This document shows positions 25,715 through 34,507 of a stretch of 64,000 nt of DNA, piece after piece. The notes beneath the pieces were generated by a model. The model ran no database searches and was not told the origin of the DNA. It was given only the letters and a program-made list of their open reading frames with translations. Position 1 is the first letter of the stretch, and each line of letters begins with the position of its first letter. The translations under genes and the position numbers were made by a program. The stretch is from positions 1,798,001 through 1,862,000 of the forward strand of contig NZ_OX458331.1 in the NCBI RefSeq assembly GCF_949769285.1, in the 5' to 3' direction. This stretch comes from Anaerococcus sp. Marseille-Q7828. GTDB lineage: Bacteria > Bacillota > Clostridia > Tissierellales > Peptoniphilaceae.

Positions 25715-26461
25715 TTATATATCTAAAATATTTAATAGTTCATTTCTATAATCAGTAAATTCCTTGCTTGTCCTATTTCTAGGATAGTCAAGTTCTATTG
25801 GAACTATCTCTTTGATTCTTCCTGGCCTTGGCTCCATGACTATAACTCTTGTTGACATATAAACAGCCTCATCTACATCGTGGGTTACCATTATAGTCAT
25901 ATTCTTCTCTTCATCCCATAGTTTTAGTATCTCATCTTGCATGTTCATTCTAGTAAATGCATCTAAGGCACCAAGAGGCTCATCAAGAAGTAGGACTTCT
26001 GGTTTATTTACCATAGTTCTGATTAAGGAAATTCTTTGGGCCATTCCACCTGATAGATTTGATGGGTAGGAGTTTTTGAAATCTAAAAGTCCTACTTTTT
26101 TTAGCATTTGATCGATTGTCTCATCATCGATTTGTTCTTCACTTTTTAACTTCCCAGAAAAACCCACATTATCTTTTACACTAAGCCATGGAAATAAGGT
26201 AGATTTTTGAAATACCATTCCTCTCCTACTTGAAGGACCTGTAATTTCTTCTCCATCTAGGTAAATATTTCCTGTAGTGGGAACTATAAGGCCTGCTATA
26301 AGTCTAAGTATGGTAGACTTTCCACATCCAGACGGACCAACTATACTTACAAACTCATTTTCTCTTATGGAAAAATTAATGTCCTCAAGAGCTGTAGTTA
26401 TAAATTCACTATCAGATCTTACAAATGATTTTGACACATCTTTAAATTCTAATTTACTCAT
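25715..26461 (-). CDS. ABC transporter ATP-binding protein (NitT/TauT family)
   Basis: Cytosolic ATPase of an importer. Walker A GPSGCGKSTI (about 41-50), Q-loop in VFQKSTLFPWLSVKDN, signature LSGGMAQR (about 138-145), Walker B LLLDEPLGALD and switch His in VTHDVDEAV are all intact. The SsuB/TauB/NrtD-like features (FPWLSV, GALDAFTR, PRPGRIKEI) place it in the nitrate/sulfonate/taurine class. Its ATG overlaps the permease stop by 4 bases. Last gene of the T-box-controlled operon. Confidence 0.93.
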   Translation of the reverse strand: MSKLEFKDVSKSFVRSDSEFITTALEDINFSIRENEFVSIVGPSGCGKSTILRLIAGLIVPTTGNIYLDGEEITGPSSRRGMVFQKSTLFPWLSVKDNVGFSGKLKSEEQIDDETIDQMLKKVGLLDFKNSYPSNLSGGMAQRISLIRTMVNKPEVLLLDEPLGALDAFTRMNMQDEILKLWDEEKNMTIMVTHDVDEAVYMSTRVIVMEPRPGRIKEIVPIELDYPRNRTSKEFTDYRNELLNILDI

Positions 26462-27510
26462 CTAATAGTTCCTCCATTTCTCCATCTTAAAGCCCTTTTA
26501 CTAATTTGTTTTATAACCATATTTACCAAAATAAAGGTAAGTGCAAGTAGAATTATCGCTCCGTACATTGAGGAATAATCAGCCCACGAGCTCTTCCATG
26601 TTATATACCAACCAAGTCCACTTTCTACCCCAAGCATTTCTGCAACGATTAGGGCATTACAAGCTGCAGACATACCAGCTATAAGTCCTTGAAAAATATT
26701 TGGTGTAGCTGATGGAATTGCAACCTTTTTTACTAGCTCTGTATAGGTTGCTCCTAGGGTTTGTGCAGCTTCATAATAGGCAGGATCGACACTTCTCATA
26801 CCTGTTATGGTAGCTAGAGTTGTAGAAAACCAAACACCTAGTCCTATTATAAATACTGCTCCTTGGAAAAGATTTATAGCAATTACCATTACAACAGGTA
26901 ACCAAGTTGTAGTTGGGATTGGCCCAAGGATTTTTAAAAATGGATCTACCCAGTAGTTTACCTTATCAAAGTAACCAGCAAGTATACCAGTAATTATCCC
27001 TAGAACCCCACCTATGATATATCCTGTGAATAAAAGTTTTAGTGAACTTACAACAGATTCAGCTAAAAATGCATTATCAGCCTTCATAGAATTAAAAATC
27101 ATATCTATCCATGGAAAATATGGTAAGGCAAGTTTTGATGTTTTTAGGGTCAAAATATCATAAAGCATTAGTAAAATATATATAAAAGTATACCTTGGAG
27201 CCTTATAAAGCAATTGGTCTCTTAAATTTTCCTTATTTGTCGAAATTAGAAGAGCAATTACATAAATACTTGTAAGTATGGCCAGAAATCCTGGATATAA
27301 ATTAGTTTTTGCTAATCCAGGATTTTGTTCTGGTAAAAAGTAATATTCAACAAAGGCTAGGATCCCTGCAATTATTGGTAGGGCTAACTTAATTCTTTCC
27401 TTAGTTTTATTTCTTGGTTTTGATTCAAGTTTAATTAACTCATCTTTTGTTAATTTTCTCTTTTTTTCTTTATTCGGTTTTTTTGGATTTAAATTTATAT
27501 CTTTATCCAT
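26458..27510 (-). CDS. ABC transporter permease (NitT/TauT family)
   Basis: Inner-membrane channel subunit with about seven hydrophobic segments. A Lys-rich cytoplasmic N-terminus of about 40 residues is longer than in most SsuC-like permeases, and an extra pair of membrane segments precedes the BPD_transp_1 domain (about 140-345). The EAA loop is seen in YYEAAQTLGATYTELVKKVA and IPSATPNIFQGL (about 245-275). Length 350. Lies 9 bases downstream of the binding-protein gene and overlaps the ATPase gene. Confidence 0.91.
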   Translation of the reverse strand: MDKDINLNPKKPNKEKKRKLTKDELIKLESKPRNKTKERIKLALPIIAGILAFVEYYFLPEQNPGLAKTNLYPGFLAILTSIYVIALLISTNKENLRDQLLYKAPRYTFIYILLMLYDILTLKTSKLALPYFPWIDMIFNSMKADNAFLAESVVSSLKLLFTGYIIGGVLGIITGILAGYFDKVNYWVDPFLKILGPIPTTTWLPVVMVIAINLFQGAVFIIGLGVWFSTTLATITGMRSVDPAYYEAAQTLGATYTELVKKVAIPSATPNIFQGLIAGMSAACNALIVAEMLGVESGLGWYITWKSSWADYSSMYGAIILLALTFILVNMVIKQISKRALRWRNGGTIR

Positions 27511-27519
27511 ATACCTTCC

Positions 27520-28584
27520 TTAATTCTTTTTAACTACTTCAACTTCCCCGTTTCCAAGTGGTCTCCATAATTCTTTAACTAGATCATCTGTTGATCTATT
27601 TTTATCAATAAGATTTAATTCTTTGTAGTCATCAAAATAGCTACGAATAGTTTCTTCACCGTCAGCATTTGTAAGTGTATAGTCATATGCTTTTAGTAGT
27701 TTGGTTGCTACTTCAGGATCTCCAGCTGCAAGATTTTTATCTTGAAGTATTTTTACTGATTCTGCTGGATTTTCTGCTGCATATTGGTTTCCTTTTTCAA
27801 TAGCTTCTGCAACAAGTTCTGCAAGCATTGGGTTTTGTTCAACAAATTCTTTGTTAAAGGCAGTTACACAGCAAACTTCAGAACCAAAGTCTTCATCTGT
27901 TGTTAGAGATCTAACTGGTCTAATTTTTCCACTTTCCAAGAATTCTTGAGCAAATTGGTCATCTAGAACTGCTCCTTGGATTTCCCCACTTTCAAGTGAT
28001 TGGATTACAGCAGCTGAATCAACTGGTTTTACTGTAACATCATCTGGATTTATATCATCATGAATTAAAAATCTTAAAAGTGTATTGTGTCCGCTATTTC
28101 CTATACCATTTGTTACAGCAACTGATTGGCCAACCATATCTGCTGTTGATTGGTATTTGCTTTCATCTAGGACATATAGTGATTTACATCCTGAGTGAGA
28201 TGCAGTTGAGAATACGTATTGTAGCCCCTTAGTAGCTGGAACTATTAGTGAACCAAATTCACCAGTCATAGCATCAAGTTGCCCACTGGAAAGTGCATCT
28301 TTTCCAGTTTTTGTGTTTACAAATTCTACGTCTACACCATTTTCTTCAAAATATCCATTGATTTCTGCAAGGTTTTGACCAGCTATACATAAGTCTCCAT
28401 CAAAACCAATTTTTACCTTTGTACCATATCTTGGCTCTTCTTCTAGTGTAGCTGCCTTGGTAACATTTTGATCTTGGCTAATATTTGTATCTGATTTTTG
28501 GTCATTGCTTGCATTTTGATTTCCGCAAGCTGAAAGAGTCAATCCTCCAAGTAAGATTAACGCTAAAAGTTTATTGTTTTTCAT
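27520..28584 (-). CDS. ABC transporter substrate-binding lipoprotein (NMT1/SsuA-like)
   Basis: Extracytoplasmic receptor with signal peptide and lipobox LSAC (Cys20). The mature part is a two-lobed NMT1/SsuA/TauA-type fold: an Asn/Gln/Ser-rich linker, then YGTKVKIGFDGDLCIAG, SGQLDAMTGEFGSLI and FLIHDDINPDDVTVKPVD. It contains an uncommon number of Cys residues for the class (DLCIAG, HSGCKS, EVCCVTAF). The substrate is unknown; candidates are a sulfonate, an amino acid or an amino-acid-related compound, considering the T-box leader. ATG follows AAGGAGAG. Confidence 0.9.
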   Translation of the reverse strand: MKNNKLLALILLGGLTLSACGNQNASNDQKSDTNISQDQNVTKAATLEEEPRYGTKVKIGFDGDLCIAGQNLAEINGYFEENGVDVEFVNTKTGKDALSSGQLDAMTGEFGSLIVPATKGLQYVFSTASHSGCKSLYVLDESKYQSTADMVGQSVAVTNGIGNSGHNTLLRFLIHDDINPDDVTVKPVDSAAVIQSLESGEIQGAVLDDQFAQEFLESGKIRPVRSLTTDEDFGSEVCCVTAFNKEFVEQNPMLAELVAEAIEKGNQYAAENPAESVKILQDKNLAAGDPEVATKLLKAYDYTLTNADGEETIRSYFDDYKELNLIDKNRSTDDLVKELWRPLGNGEVEVVKKN

Positions 28585-28601
28585 TATTATTCTCTCCTTA
28601 T

Positions 28602-28805
28602 TTATTCATCACAACAGCTATGTTGTTCAATTTTGCTCATGTCAAAGTTCTCATCCATAAAATCAACCACTTCAAGGTCATCTGCCATGTGGTCATTATG
28701 GTTTGTATGTTTATTAGCTTGAATATGGTTATTGGCATTGCTGCATCCTGTAAGCCCAAGACTTACAATTAAAGCTAGCAAGTAAAACTTCTTTATATAT
28801 TTCAC
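28602..28805 (-). CDS. Small His/Cys-rich lipoprotein, first gene of the importer operon
   Basis: A 67-residue product with a GTG start at 28805 (AAAGGA 5 bases upstream). The signal peptide MKYIKKFYLLALIVSLGLTG ends in lipobox LTGC (Cys21). The 46-residue mature part is rich in His (NHIQANKHTNHNDHM) and acidic residues, and ends HSCCDE, so it could hold a metal or form disulfides. I recognise no family. Being first behind the T-box and 17 bases before the binding-protein gene argues that it works with the importer, perhaps as an accessory ligand-delivery protein (inference). Confidence 0.7.
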   Translation of the reverse strand: MKYIKKFYLLALIVSLGLTGCSNANNHIQANKHTNHNDHMADDLEVVDFMDENFDMSKIEQHSCCDE

Positions 28806-28840
28806 ATCCTTCCTTTGTAGATAAATTTACATAAACAAAT

Positions 28841-29078
28841 AAAAAACCCGTCCAAAAAAGGACGAGCTAATCGTGGTTCCACCTTAATTTATTTTAAGAA
28901 AAATTCTTAAAACCTCAATGTGCTTAACGGGCACTAGCGTTATAGCCTACTATAATTTCGGTATAAAACTCAAAGATGCACTTCCACAGACTTTCTATGA
29001 TTTTTCTCAGCTAATAAATCTCTCTGTAATAGAAAATTTCTGTGTACTCTCTCTTTTCGACGTTTTTATTTATGTACT
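28841..29078 (-). promoter_or_regulatory. T-box riboswitch of the ABC importer operon
   Basis: This 427-base stretch without a gene (28806-29232) holds a T-box leader. The conserved GGTGGAACCACG lies near 28883-28872, and the terminator stem pairs 28847-28853 with 28860-28866 followed by six U. Stem I shows GAGAGTACACAGA paired with TCTGTG, an AGAGAG bulge and a GCTGAGAAAAATC loop. After the loop-E GAA the sequence is GTGCATC: in strict register with the serS leader the specifier would be GTG (Val); shifted by one it is TGC (Cys) followed by the usual A. The amino acid is therefore Cys or Val, with Cys slightly favoured. Confidence 0.88.
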
Positions 29079-29082
29079 AGGA

Positions 29083-29111
29083 AATATACACCATCAAAAA
29101 TATAAAGCCAA
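29083..29111 (-). promoter_or_regulatory. Promoter of the importer T-box transcript
   Basis: TTGGCT (29111-29106) and TATATT (29088-29083) with a 17-base spacer on the minus strand, just upstream of stem I. Confidence 0.5.
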
Positions 29112-29232
29112 GTCTTTTTATAAATATATTTTGTTCTTAAAATAATTTGATATTTTTCTGTTGTAATGTTTCTCTTTAGTTCAAAAAAATACCTAGTATA
29201 CTATAATTAGGTGAAATTTACAGAGGTGAATC

Positions 29233-31353
29233 ATGGATTTACAAAATTATGATATTTCAATCATTAGTGACCCACATGTTTTAAGCGGGGATTTGATATC
29301 AAATAGTGAAGAATTTATTAAAGAAATAAAAGTAGAAAGAAAACTAACAGTAGAAAGTGAGGCCTTGTTCAAAGAAGCCCTAGCAATGGTCGATAAGGCC
29401 AATAGCCAGTTTTTATTTTTGCCAGGAGATTTGGTAAAAGAAGGAGAATACAAGTCTCATGAATTTGTAAGAGAAAACTTGCTAGCATGGAAAAGTAAAA
29501 ATGAAGATAGAGAAATTTTTCTAATTCCAGGCAATCACGATTTGAATAACCATAGGTCCTACGATTTCAAAGATAATAGAAAAGCAAAAAATACCAATCC
29601 TAAGGAATTCTATGACCTATATATGTTTGTTTACGAAAACAAATATGTCCTAGAAATGTACAAGGATTCGACAATATTTCATAATTATTTGGATAGAATC
29701 AACAAAGAATACGAAAGAGAGGAAAAATATTCATACTACGCCCATGGGTATTTTTCCTATATAGCAAGAATCCCTAGCAGAAGAAATGATAGCACAGGCC
29801 TAAGCCTCATATGTGTTGATACGTCAATATATTCTGCAGATACAGAACAAAATCACAGGGATAACAGAGAAAATGTACCAGGATCTATTATTATTGAGCA
29901 AATGAAGTGGATTGTAGATAAAATTGATGAGGCAAAAAGTAGAAATGATCTTATTTTCGTCATGGCCCACCATGCTCTTATGCCAAATTTTAGAAATCAA
30001 GAGCTGGTATTCTCCCCTTTTATCATAAAAGAATGGAGAAGTAAGTATGAGTGTGATGACCCTAGGATTAATGGTAAGACTCCTATAGAAGTCCTTGCTG
30101 ACAATGGTGTCAAATTTGTATTTACTGGCCACCTCCACGAAAATGGTACAGCTAAATATATTTCAGAGATGGGAAATGTTATATATGACATACAAACAGG
30201 TTCTACTGTAACCTATCCTCTCCCAATCAGACACATAAAAGTCATAAACCAAGTTGCAGAAAAAAATGGCTATGAAGTTTATATAAAAACTGAACTAATC
30301 AAAGAATTCACCTATATGAACTTAAATGGCGAATACGAAATTATCAAAGATGCCATCAACTATACTATAGGCAAGCAGCTAAGCCTAGAAGATGTTGTAC
30401 ATAACTATATTAGAATCCAGGCCAATAATCCTAGGTATAATCATATAGATATACAAAGTGAAGCCTCAAGGTTACTTTCAAATCGTTTAAATATGGATAT
30501 TCCAGAAAAAGGCTATGTCAATGATTTTATATTCCCAATGATTAAAGACTATTTCCCTCTTGGCAATAAACGAGCTAGAGTTTTTGTTAAAAAAGTAAAC
30601 GACGAGTATCAATTTCTCATTAGAGCAGCAGCTAATAATATTTATATTAAGGCATCAAATTTGGAAGAATCAATTAATATAATCCTTGACCAAATAGAGA
30701 AAAAGATCCTCATTCCTTATAAAATAGTCCAAAATATGGAAACTATAATTCATAAGGCTTGGTCTATGCCTATCGATGACGATGGTCATACTTTTTATGA
30801 CTTTGTCAATTACATCTACCAATACAGGCCAATTGGAGAGGACGAACGACCAGCTTATATTAGCAAAATGATTGATAACCTCAATAATCCTGATTACGAT
30901 ATTATAGATATAGTTTTGGATTATGCAAGTGTAGAAATTAATCAGGTTTTTGATAGCTTTACTAGCTCTATCAAACTTGAAAAAGATGGTAGCAAGGAAG
31001 AGTTCTTCGATAATTTGATTCAAACTGAGGGCTGGGCATCAAAACTTACCTACAAGTATTTAAGACATAAGGTTAACAATTTAAGAGACCTATTGGATTT
31101 CTTTTCAAAGTTTTTGACCGGCAAGAAGAATATAAAAGGTGTGGATCTGGCCAAGAGAATTGTCAAACTTAGAGCTGTAAGAAGGGCAAAGGAGAATTTC
31201 TCCAACCAAATGTTTGGCCAAACAAGTCTAAGACAATTTGTTATAGGATTAGTAAATTCAATGAGTGATGAAATGGTTGAAATTTATCAAAATGAAGAAT
31301 TAAATGAACTAGAAAAATACTTTAACTACGTAGTATATGATGATACAAAATAA
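29233..31353 (+). CDS. Calcineurin-like metallophosphoesterase
   Basis: The first 330 residues carry the full dimetal phosphoesterase signature: SDPHV (motif 1, about 12-16), PGDLVKEGE (motif 2, about 64-72), PGNHDLNN (motif 3, about 101-108), MAHHA near 245, and FTGHLHENG near 298. No signal peptide is present, so it is likely cytosolic. The C-terminal 370 residues are mostly predicted helix, rich in Lys, Asn and Ile, and match no domain that I know. Substrate unknown (nucleotide, phospholipid or protein). ATG lies behind AGAGGTG; a TATAAT lies about 30 bases upstream. Monocistronic, ending in a strong terminator. Confidence 0.88.
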   Translation: MDLQNYDISIISDPHVLSGDLISNSEEFIKEIKVERKLTVESEALFKEALAMVDKANSQFLFLPGDLVKEGEYKSHEFVRENLLAWKSKNEDREIFLIPGNHDLNNHRSYDFKDNRKAKNTNPKEFYDLYMFVYENKYVLEMYKDSTIFHNYLDRINKEYEREEKYSYYAHGYFSYIARIPSRRNDSTGLSLICVDTSIYSADTEQNHRDNRENVPGSIIIEQMKWIVDKIDEAKSRNDLIFVMAHHALMPNFRNQELVFSPFIIKEWRSKYECDDPRINGKTPIEVLADNGVKFVFTGHLHENGTAKYISEMGNVIYDIQTGSTVTYPLPIRHIKVINQVAEKNGYEVYIKTELIKEFTYMNLNGEYEIIKDAINYTIGKQLSLEDVVHNYIRIQANNPRYNHIDIQSEASRLLSNRLNMDIPEKGYVNDFIFPMIKDYFPLGNKRARVFVKKVNDEYQFLIRAAANNIYIKASNLEESINIILDQIEKKILIPYKIVQNMETIIHKAWSMPIDDDGHTFYDFVNYIYQYRPIGEDERPAYISKMIDNLNNPDYDIIDIVLDYASVEINQVFDSFTSSIKLEKDGSKEEFFDNLIQTEGWASKLTYKYLRHKVNNLRDLLDFFSKFLTGKKNIKGVDLAKRIVKLRAVRRAKENFSNQMFGQTSLRQFVIGLVNSMSDEMVEIYQNEELNELEKYFNYVVYDDTK

Positions 31354-31383
31354 GGGGCTGTTGCTAAAGCAATAGTCCCTTTT
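31352..31383. terminator. Bidirectional terminator between convergent genes
   Basis: A 13-bp stem (31352-31364 with 31369-31381, two wobble pairs, TAAA loop) with a U-run on the plus strand. It begins inside the stop codon of the phosphoesterase gene and also lies 9 bases past the DUF1846 stop. Confidence 0.88.
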
Positions 31384-31391
31384 AAAGTATT

Positions 31392-32867
31392 TTAATACCC
31401 ACTATCTTCCCCAAAAACTGGATCTTGGGTAAAGTTTATTCCTAATTTTCTAAGCATTCTTTTTTCACTGTCATTTAAAATGACTGTGCTGTGCGCATCT
31501 AAAGTTTTTAAATTTTTGATCTCTTCCATGGCCATATGGGTCAAAGGATTAGTAGTAGCCGAAATAGCTAGGGCTATGAGCATTTCATTTATTGATAATG
31601 ATGGTTCAGTTTCTCCCAAAGACTTGGTCTTTAGGTTTGAAACAGGCTCAATTATATGTGGGCTTAAAAGTAGGATTTCATCGTCAAGATTTCCTAGCTT
31701 TTTGAGGGCGTTTAGTATACAAGCTGCAGGAGCCGTAAATAGTTTTGATTTTTTGCCCCTCATTATCCTTCCATCAGCTAACTCTATAGCAAAGGATTCT
31801 TTGCCTGTTATTTCTTCTTTCTCACGAGCAGCCAGGGCAACTTTTCTATCTTCTGGGCTAATATCAAGGTTTGACATTAAGGTTTGTATTTTTTCTACAC
31901 AAGAATAAGATTCTTTTGCAAATCTAACATCAACTAGGGAGTTATAGTATCTCCTTACTATCTCATCCTTGGATGCTTCTATGGCAGCCTCACTGTCAGT
32001 GATACAAAATCCTACCATGTTGACACCCATATCTGTTGGTGACTTGTATGGAGCTTGGCCCATAATTTTCTCTAGCATTCTCTTTAAAACTGGGAAGGCC
32101 TCTACATCTCTATTGTAAGAAACTGCAAGCTTTCCATATGCCTCTAGGTGGTAAGGATCTATCATATTTACATCGTTTAGGTTAGCAGTTGCTGCCTCAT
32201 AGGCAATATTTACAGGATGCATAAGTCCAAGATTCCATATTGGGAAAGTCTCAAACTTTGCATAAGATGATCTTTTGCCTCTCTCATAGTCCAAATACAT
32301 TAGAGAAAGTGCTGTAGCCATCTTTCCTGAGCCAGGTCCTGGACCTGTTATGACTACAAGAGGTCTATCGGTCTCCACATAGTCATTTTTGCCAAAACCA
32401 TCTTTTGACAAAATATGATCTATATCATTTGGATAGCCCTTGATATCGTAAGACCTATGGTGAGTTATTGAAAGGTTATCCAAATACTTTTCAAATCTTA
32501 GTACTTTTTCTCCATTGTTAAATTGGGTAATAACTATAGAATTGACCAAAAAGCCCTTTTGTTCAAAGGCTTGCTTTAGCCTAATAGTTTCAGTGTCGTA
32601 AGATATCTCATTATCCCCTCTGATTTTGTTGCTTTCTATATCATTGGCATTAATAGTTATAATAATTTCGGTCTGATCTTTGATGTTATCTAGCATTCTT
32701 AGCTTAGAATCTGGCAAAAAACCTGGCAAAACTCTTGATGCATGTCCATCGTCAAATAATTTGCCACCAAATTCTAGATATAATTTATCAAAGTGACTTA
32801 TTCGTTCTAATATTTTTTCTGATTGAAGTTTTATGTATTTATCATTATCAAAGGCAATCTTTTTCAT
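31392..32867 (-). CDS. DUF1846-family protein
   Basis: A 491-residue protein that I recognise as the DUF1846 family, widespread in Firmicutes and structurally solved but without a firm function. Visible features are the opening FDNDKYIKLQSEKI, FGGKLFDDGHASRVLPGF, a glycine-rich nucleotide-type loop VITGPGPGSGKMATALS (about 173-189), SPTDMGVNMVGF (about 278-289) and the C-terminal DAHSTVILNDSEKRMLRKLG. The family is described as related to proteins acting on nucleotides or phosphorylated substrates, which is weak evidence. ATG follows AGGAGG. Monocistronic. Confidence 0.88.
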   Translation of the reverse strand: MKKIAFDNDKYIKLQSEKILERISHFDKLYLEFGGKLFDDGHASRVLPGFLPDSKLRMLDNIKDQTEIIITINANDIESNKIRGDNEISYDTETIRLKQAFEQKGFLVNSIVITQFNNGEKVLRFEKYLDNLSITHHRSYDIKGYPNDIDHILSKDGFGKNDYVETDRPLVVITGPGPGSGKMATALSLMYLDYERGKRSSYAKFETFPIWNLGLMHPVNIAYEAATANLNDVNMIDPYHLEAYGKLAVSYNRDVEAFPVLKRMLEKIMGQAPYKSPTDMGVNMVGFCITDSEAAIEASKDEIVRRYYNSLVDVRFAKESYSCVEKIQTLMSNLDISPEDRKVALAAREKEEITGKESFAIELADGRIMRGKKSKLFTAPAACILNALKKLGNLDDEILLLSPHIIEPVSNLKTKSLGETEPSLSINEMLIALAISATTNPLTHMAMEEIKNLKTLDAHSTVILNDSEKRMLRKLGINFTQDPVFGEDSGY

Positions 32868-32918
32868 TCCTTCCTCCTAGCTTTCCTGTTATATTATACC
32901 AAAATTTCTATCAAAATA

Positions 32919-32938
32919 AAAAACCGGACCTAAGTCCG
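32919..32938 (-). terminator. Terminator of apbE
   Basis: CGGAC (32925-32929) pairs with GTCCG (32934-32938) around a 4-base loop, followed by a six-base U-run on the minus strand, directly after the apbE stop. Confidence 0.8.
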
Positions 32939-32939
32939 A

Positions 32940-34052
32940 TTAATCTTCTAATTTTTCATAGCCGGGAGTCTTAAAGAGATTGCCATCTTTGTCAATCCAC
33001 AAAACTTCAGCATCAAATTCTTTGGCAACTTCCATTCCCCTTTCTAGGTCAACTGTAAATAAGTATGTGCTTAGGGCATCTGCCAAAGCTATATCATTTT
33101 GAATTACAGTAACTGATCTAAAATAATCTGATGGGAAAAGTGTATCAGAATCAATGATGTGGTGGTATCTCTTGCCATCGACTTCGTAAAATCTTTGATA
33201 GTCACCACTTGTCACTACTGCTGTATTGTTCACAGCTACTACACTTGAATATGGATTTTCAGCTTGTAAGTCTGGGTTTTGGATAGCTATCCTCCACTTA
33301 CCATTTTCCTTATTTGGATTTTCTCCTATTATTGCATCATCCCCGCCTACAGATAATATAGCTGTAGACACATGATTTTTTCTTAGGGCTTCTTCAACTT
33401 TTTTGGTTGCAAATCCCTTGCCGATAGCGCCTACATCTATAGACATTTCTGGGTCCAAGATTTCTACAGTTGAATTTTCCTTATCAATTTTGATTTGACT
33501 TACATCACTGTGGCTTGCCGCTTCTTCTAGTTGTTCTTTTGTAGGAACCCAAGCCTTTGACTCATCGTCAAGTGACTCTTCCCTAGCGTCATGCCACATT
33601 TTTATGACATTACCAAGGCCAATATTGATTTTGCCATCAGTCTTCTTATCAAAATCCAATGAGTATTCTATAAGCTCAATTATGGCAGGATCAACTTCTA
33701 CAGGTCCTTTGCCAGCATTGTCATTGATGGTCTTTATATTGTTTACTCCATCAAAATCGTAGTATGAGTTGAACAATTCGTGGTATTTTTCAAGCTCTGC
33801 TTCTAGGATGTCGGTATATTCTTTGAATTGTTCTTCACTTTCTGCATAGGCAGTAAATGATGTAACAGTATCAAAGTAGTTATAATAAACCTTGTCAAAC
33901 TTCTCTACATTTTCTTTACCAGCTTCTTTGTTGCTAGTAGGATTTCCTGATTCAACAACAGGTTCTTTCACATTATCACTTGAATCTTTATTCTGGCAGG
34001 AGCTAAGTCCTGCTATTAAAAATAGGGATAAAAATATTCTTCTTAACTTCAT
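32940..34052 (-). CDS. apbE: FAD:protein FMN transferase (ApbE), lipoprotein
   Basis: Attaches FMN covalently to Thr or Ser of target flavoproteins such as Rnf or Nqr subunits outside the membrane. Signal peptide with lipobox LSSC (Cys19). The ApbE core shows FDTVTSFTAYAE (about 61-72), SIDVGAIGKGFATKK (about 204-218), LSVGGDDAI and the metal-binding YHHIIDSDTLFPSD near 300. Length 370 is normal. No Rnf or other obvious target is in the window. Its ATG overlaps the upstream small gene by 4 bases, so it is cotranscribed with glgB and udk. Confidence 0.93.
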   Translation of the reverse strand: MKLRRIFLSLFLIAGLSSCQNKDSSDNVKEPVVESGNPTSNKEAGKENVEKFDKVYYNYFDTVTSFTAYAESEEQFKEYTDILEAELEKYHELFNSYYDFDGVNNIKTINDNAGKGPVEVDPAIIELIEYSLDFDKKTDGKINIGLGNVIKMWHDAREESLDDESKAWVPTKEQLEEAASHSDVSQIKIDKENSTVEILDPEMSIDVGAIGKGFATKKVEEALRKNHVSTAILSVGGDDAIIGENPNKENGKWRIAIQNPDLQAENPYSSVVAVNNTAVVTSGDYQRFYEVDGKRYHHIIDSDTLFPSDYFRSVTVIQNDIALADALSTYLFTVDLERGMEVAKEFDAEVLWIDKDGNLFKTPGYEKLED

Positions 34053-34507
34053 AACTTGTCTATATTTATTGTCTCCATGTCTTTTGTTATGGCGATTTTT
34101 TCATCGTCTGCCCATAGCAACAAAATATAGGCCGCTATTTTTGACTTAAAATCATTGTATTCGCCTTCAAGTCCTAGATTATAGATTATATCAAGAAATT
34201 CTTCCGCTGGGGCAAAACCCTCATACTCATCTATAACTTGATCTCTTTCGTGTCTATCCAATTTTTCTATAAATACAGATCTTGCCTTATCTTCATCAAA
34301 AGCATCAGCTCCAGGCATAAGAACATAATGGTCTATGTCACTATCTATATCTATATAATTTTTTATAATGTCATCTTCTGTTTCTCCTTGGTTAATGCGG
34401 ATAATATCAAGACTTTCGGTATTAAGCCACATACTTTTTAAGTAGGAGTCCTCATCCATTATAGTCCATTTTTCCACTAACCAAGATAAATTAATTGGTT
34501 TGTTCAT
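34049..34507 (-). CDS. Small acidic protein, possibly UPF0158-like
   Basis: 152 residues, strongly acidic, no signal peptide or membrane segment. The arrangement INLSWLVEKW, a Tyr/Asp-rich block ending YVLMPGADAF, VFIEKL and a closing DFKSKIAAYILLLWADDEKI resembles in outline the UPF0158 family, but the similarity is only by eye. It overlaps glgB upstream by 17 bases and apbE downstream by 4, so it is translationally coupled to both. Function unknown. Confidence 0.7.
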   Translation of the reverse strand: MNKPINLSWLVEKWTIMDEDSYLKSMWLNTESLDIIRINQGETEDDIIKNYIDIDSDIDHYVLMPGADAFDEDKARSVFIEKLDRHERDQVIDEYEGFAPAEEFLDIIYNLGLEGEYNDFKSKIAAYILLLWADDEKIAITKDMETINIDKL

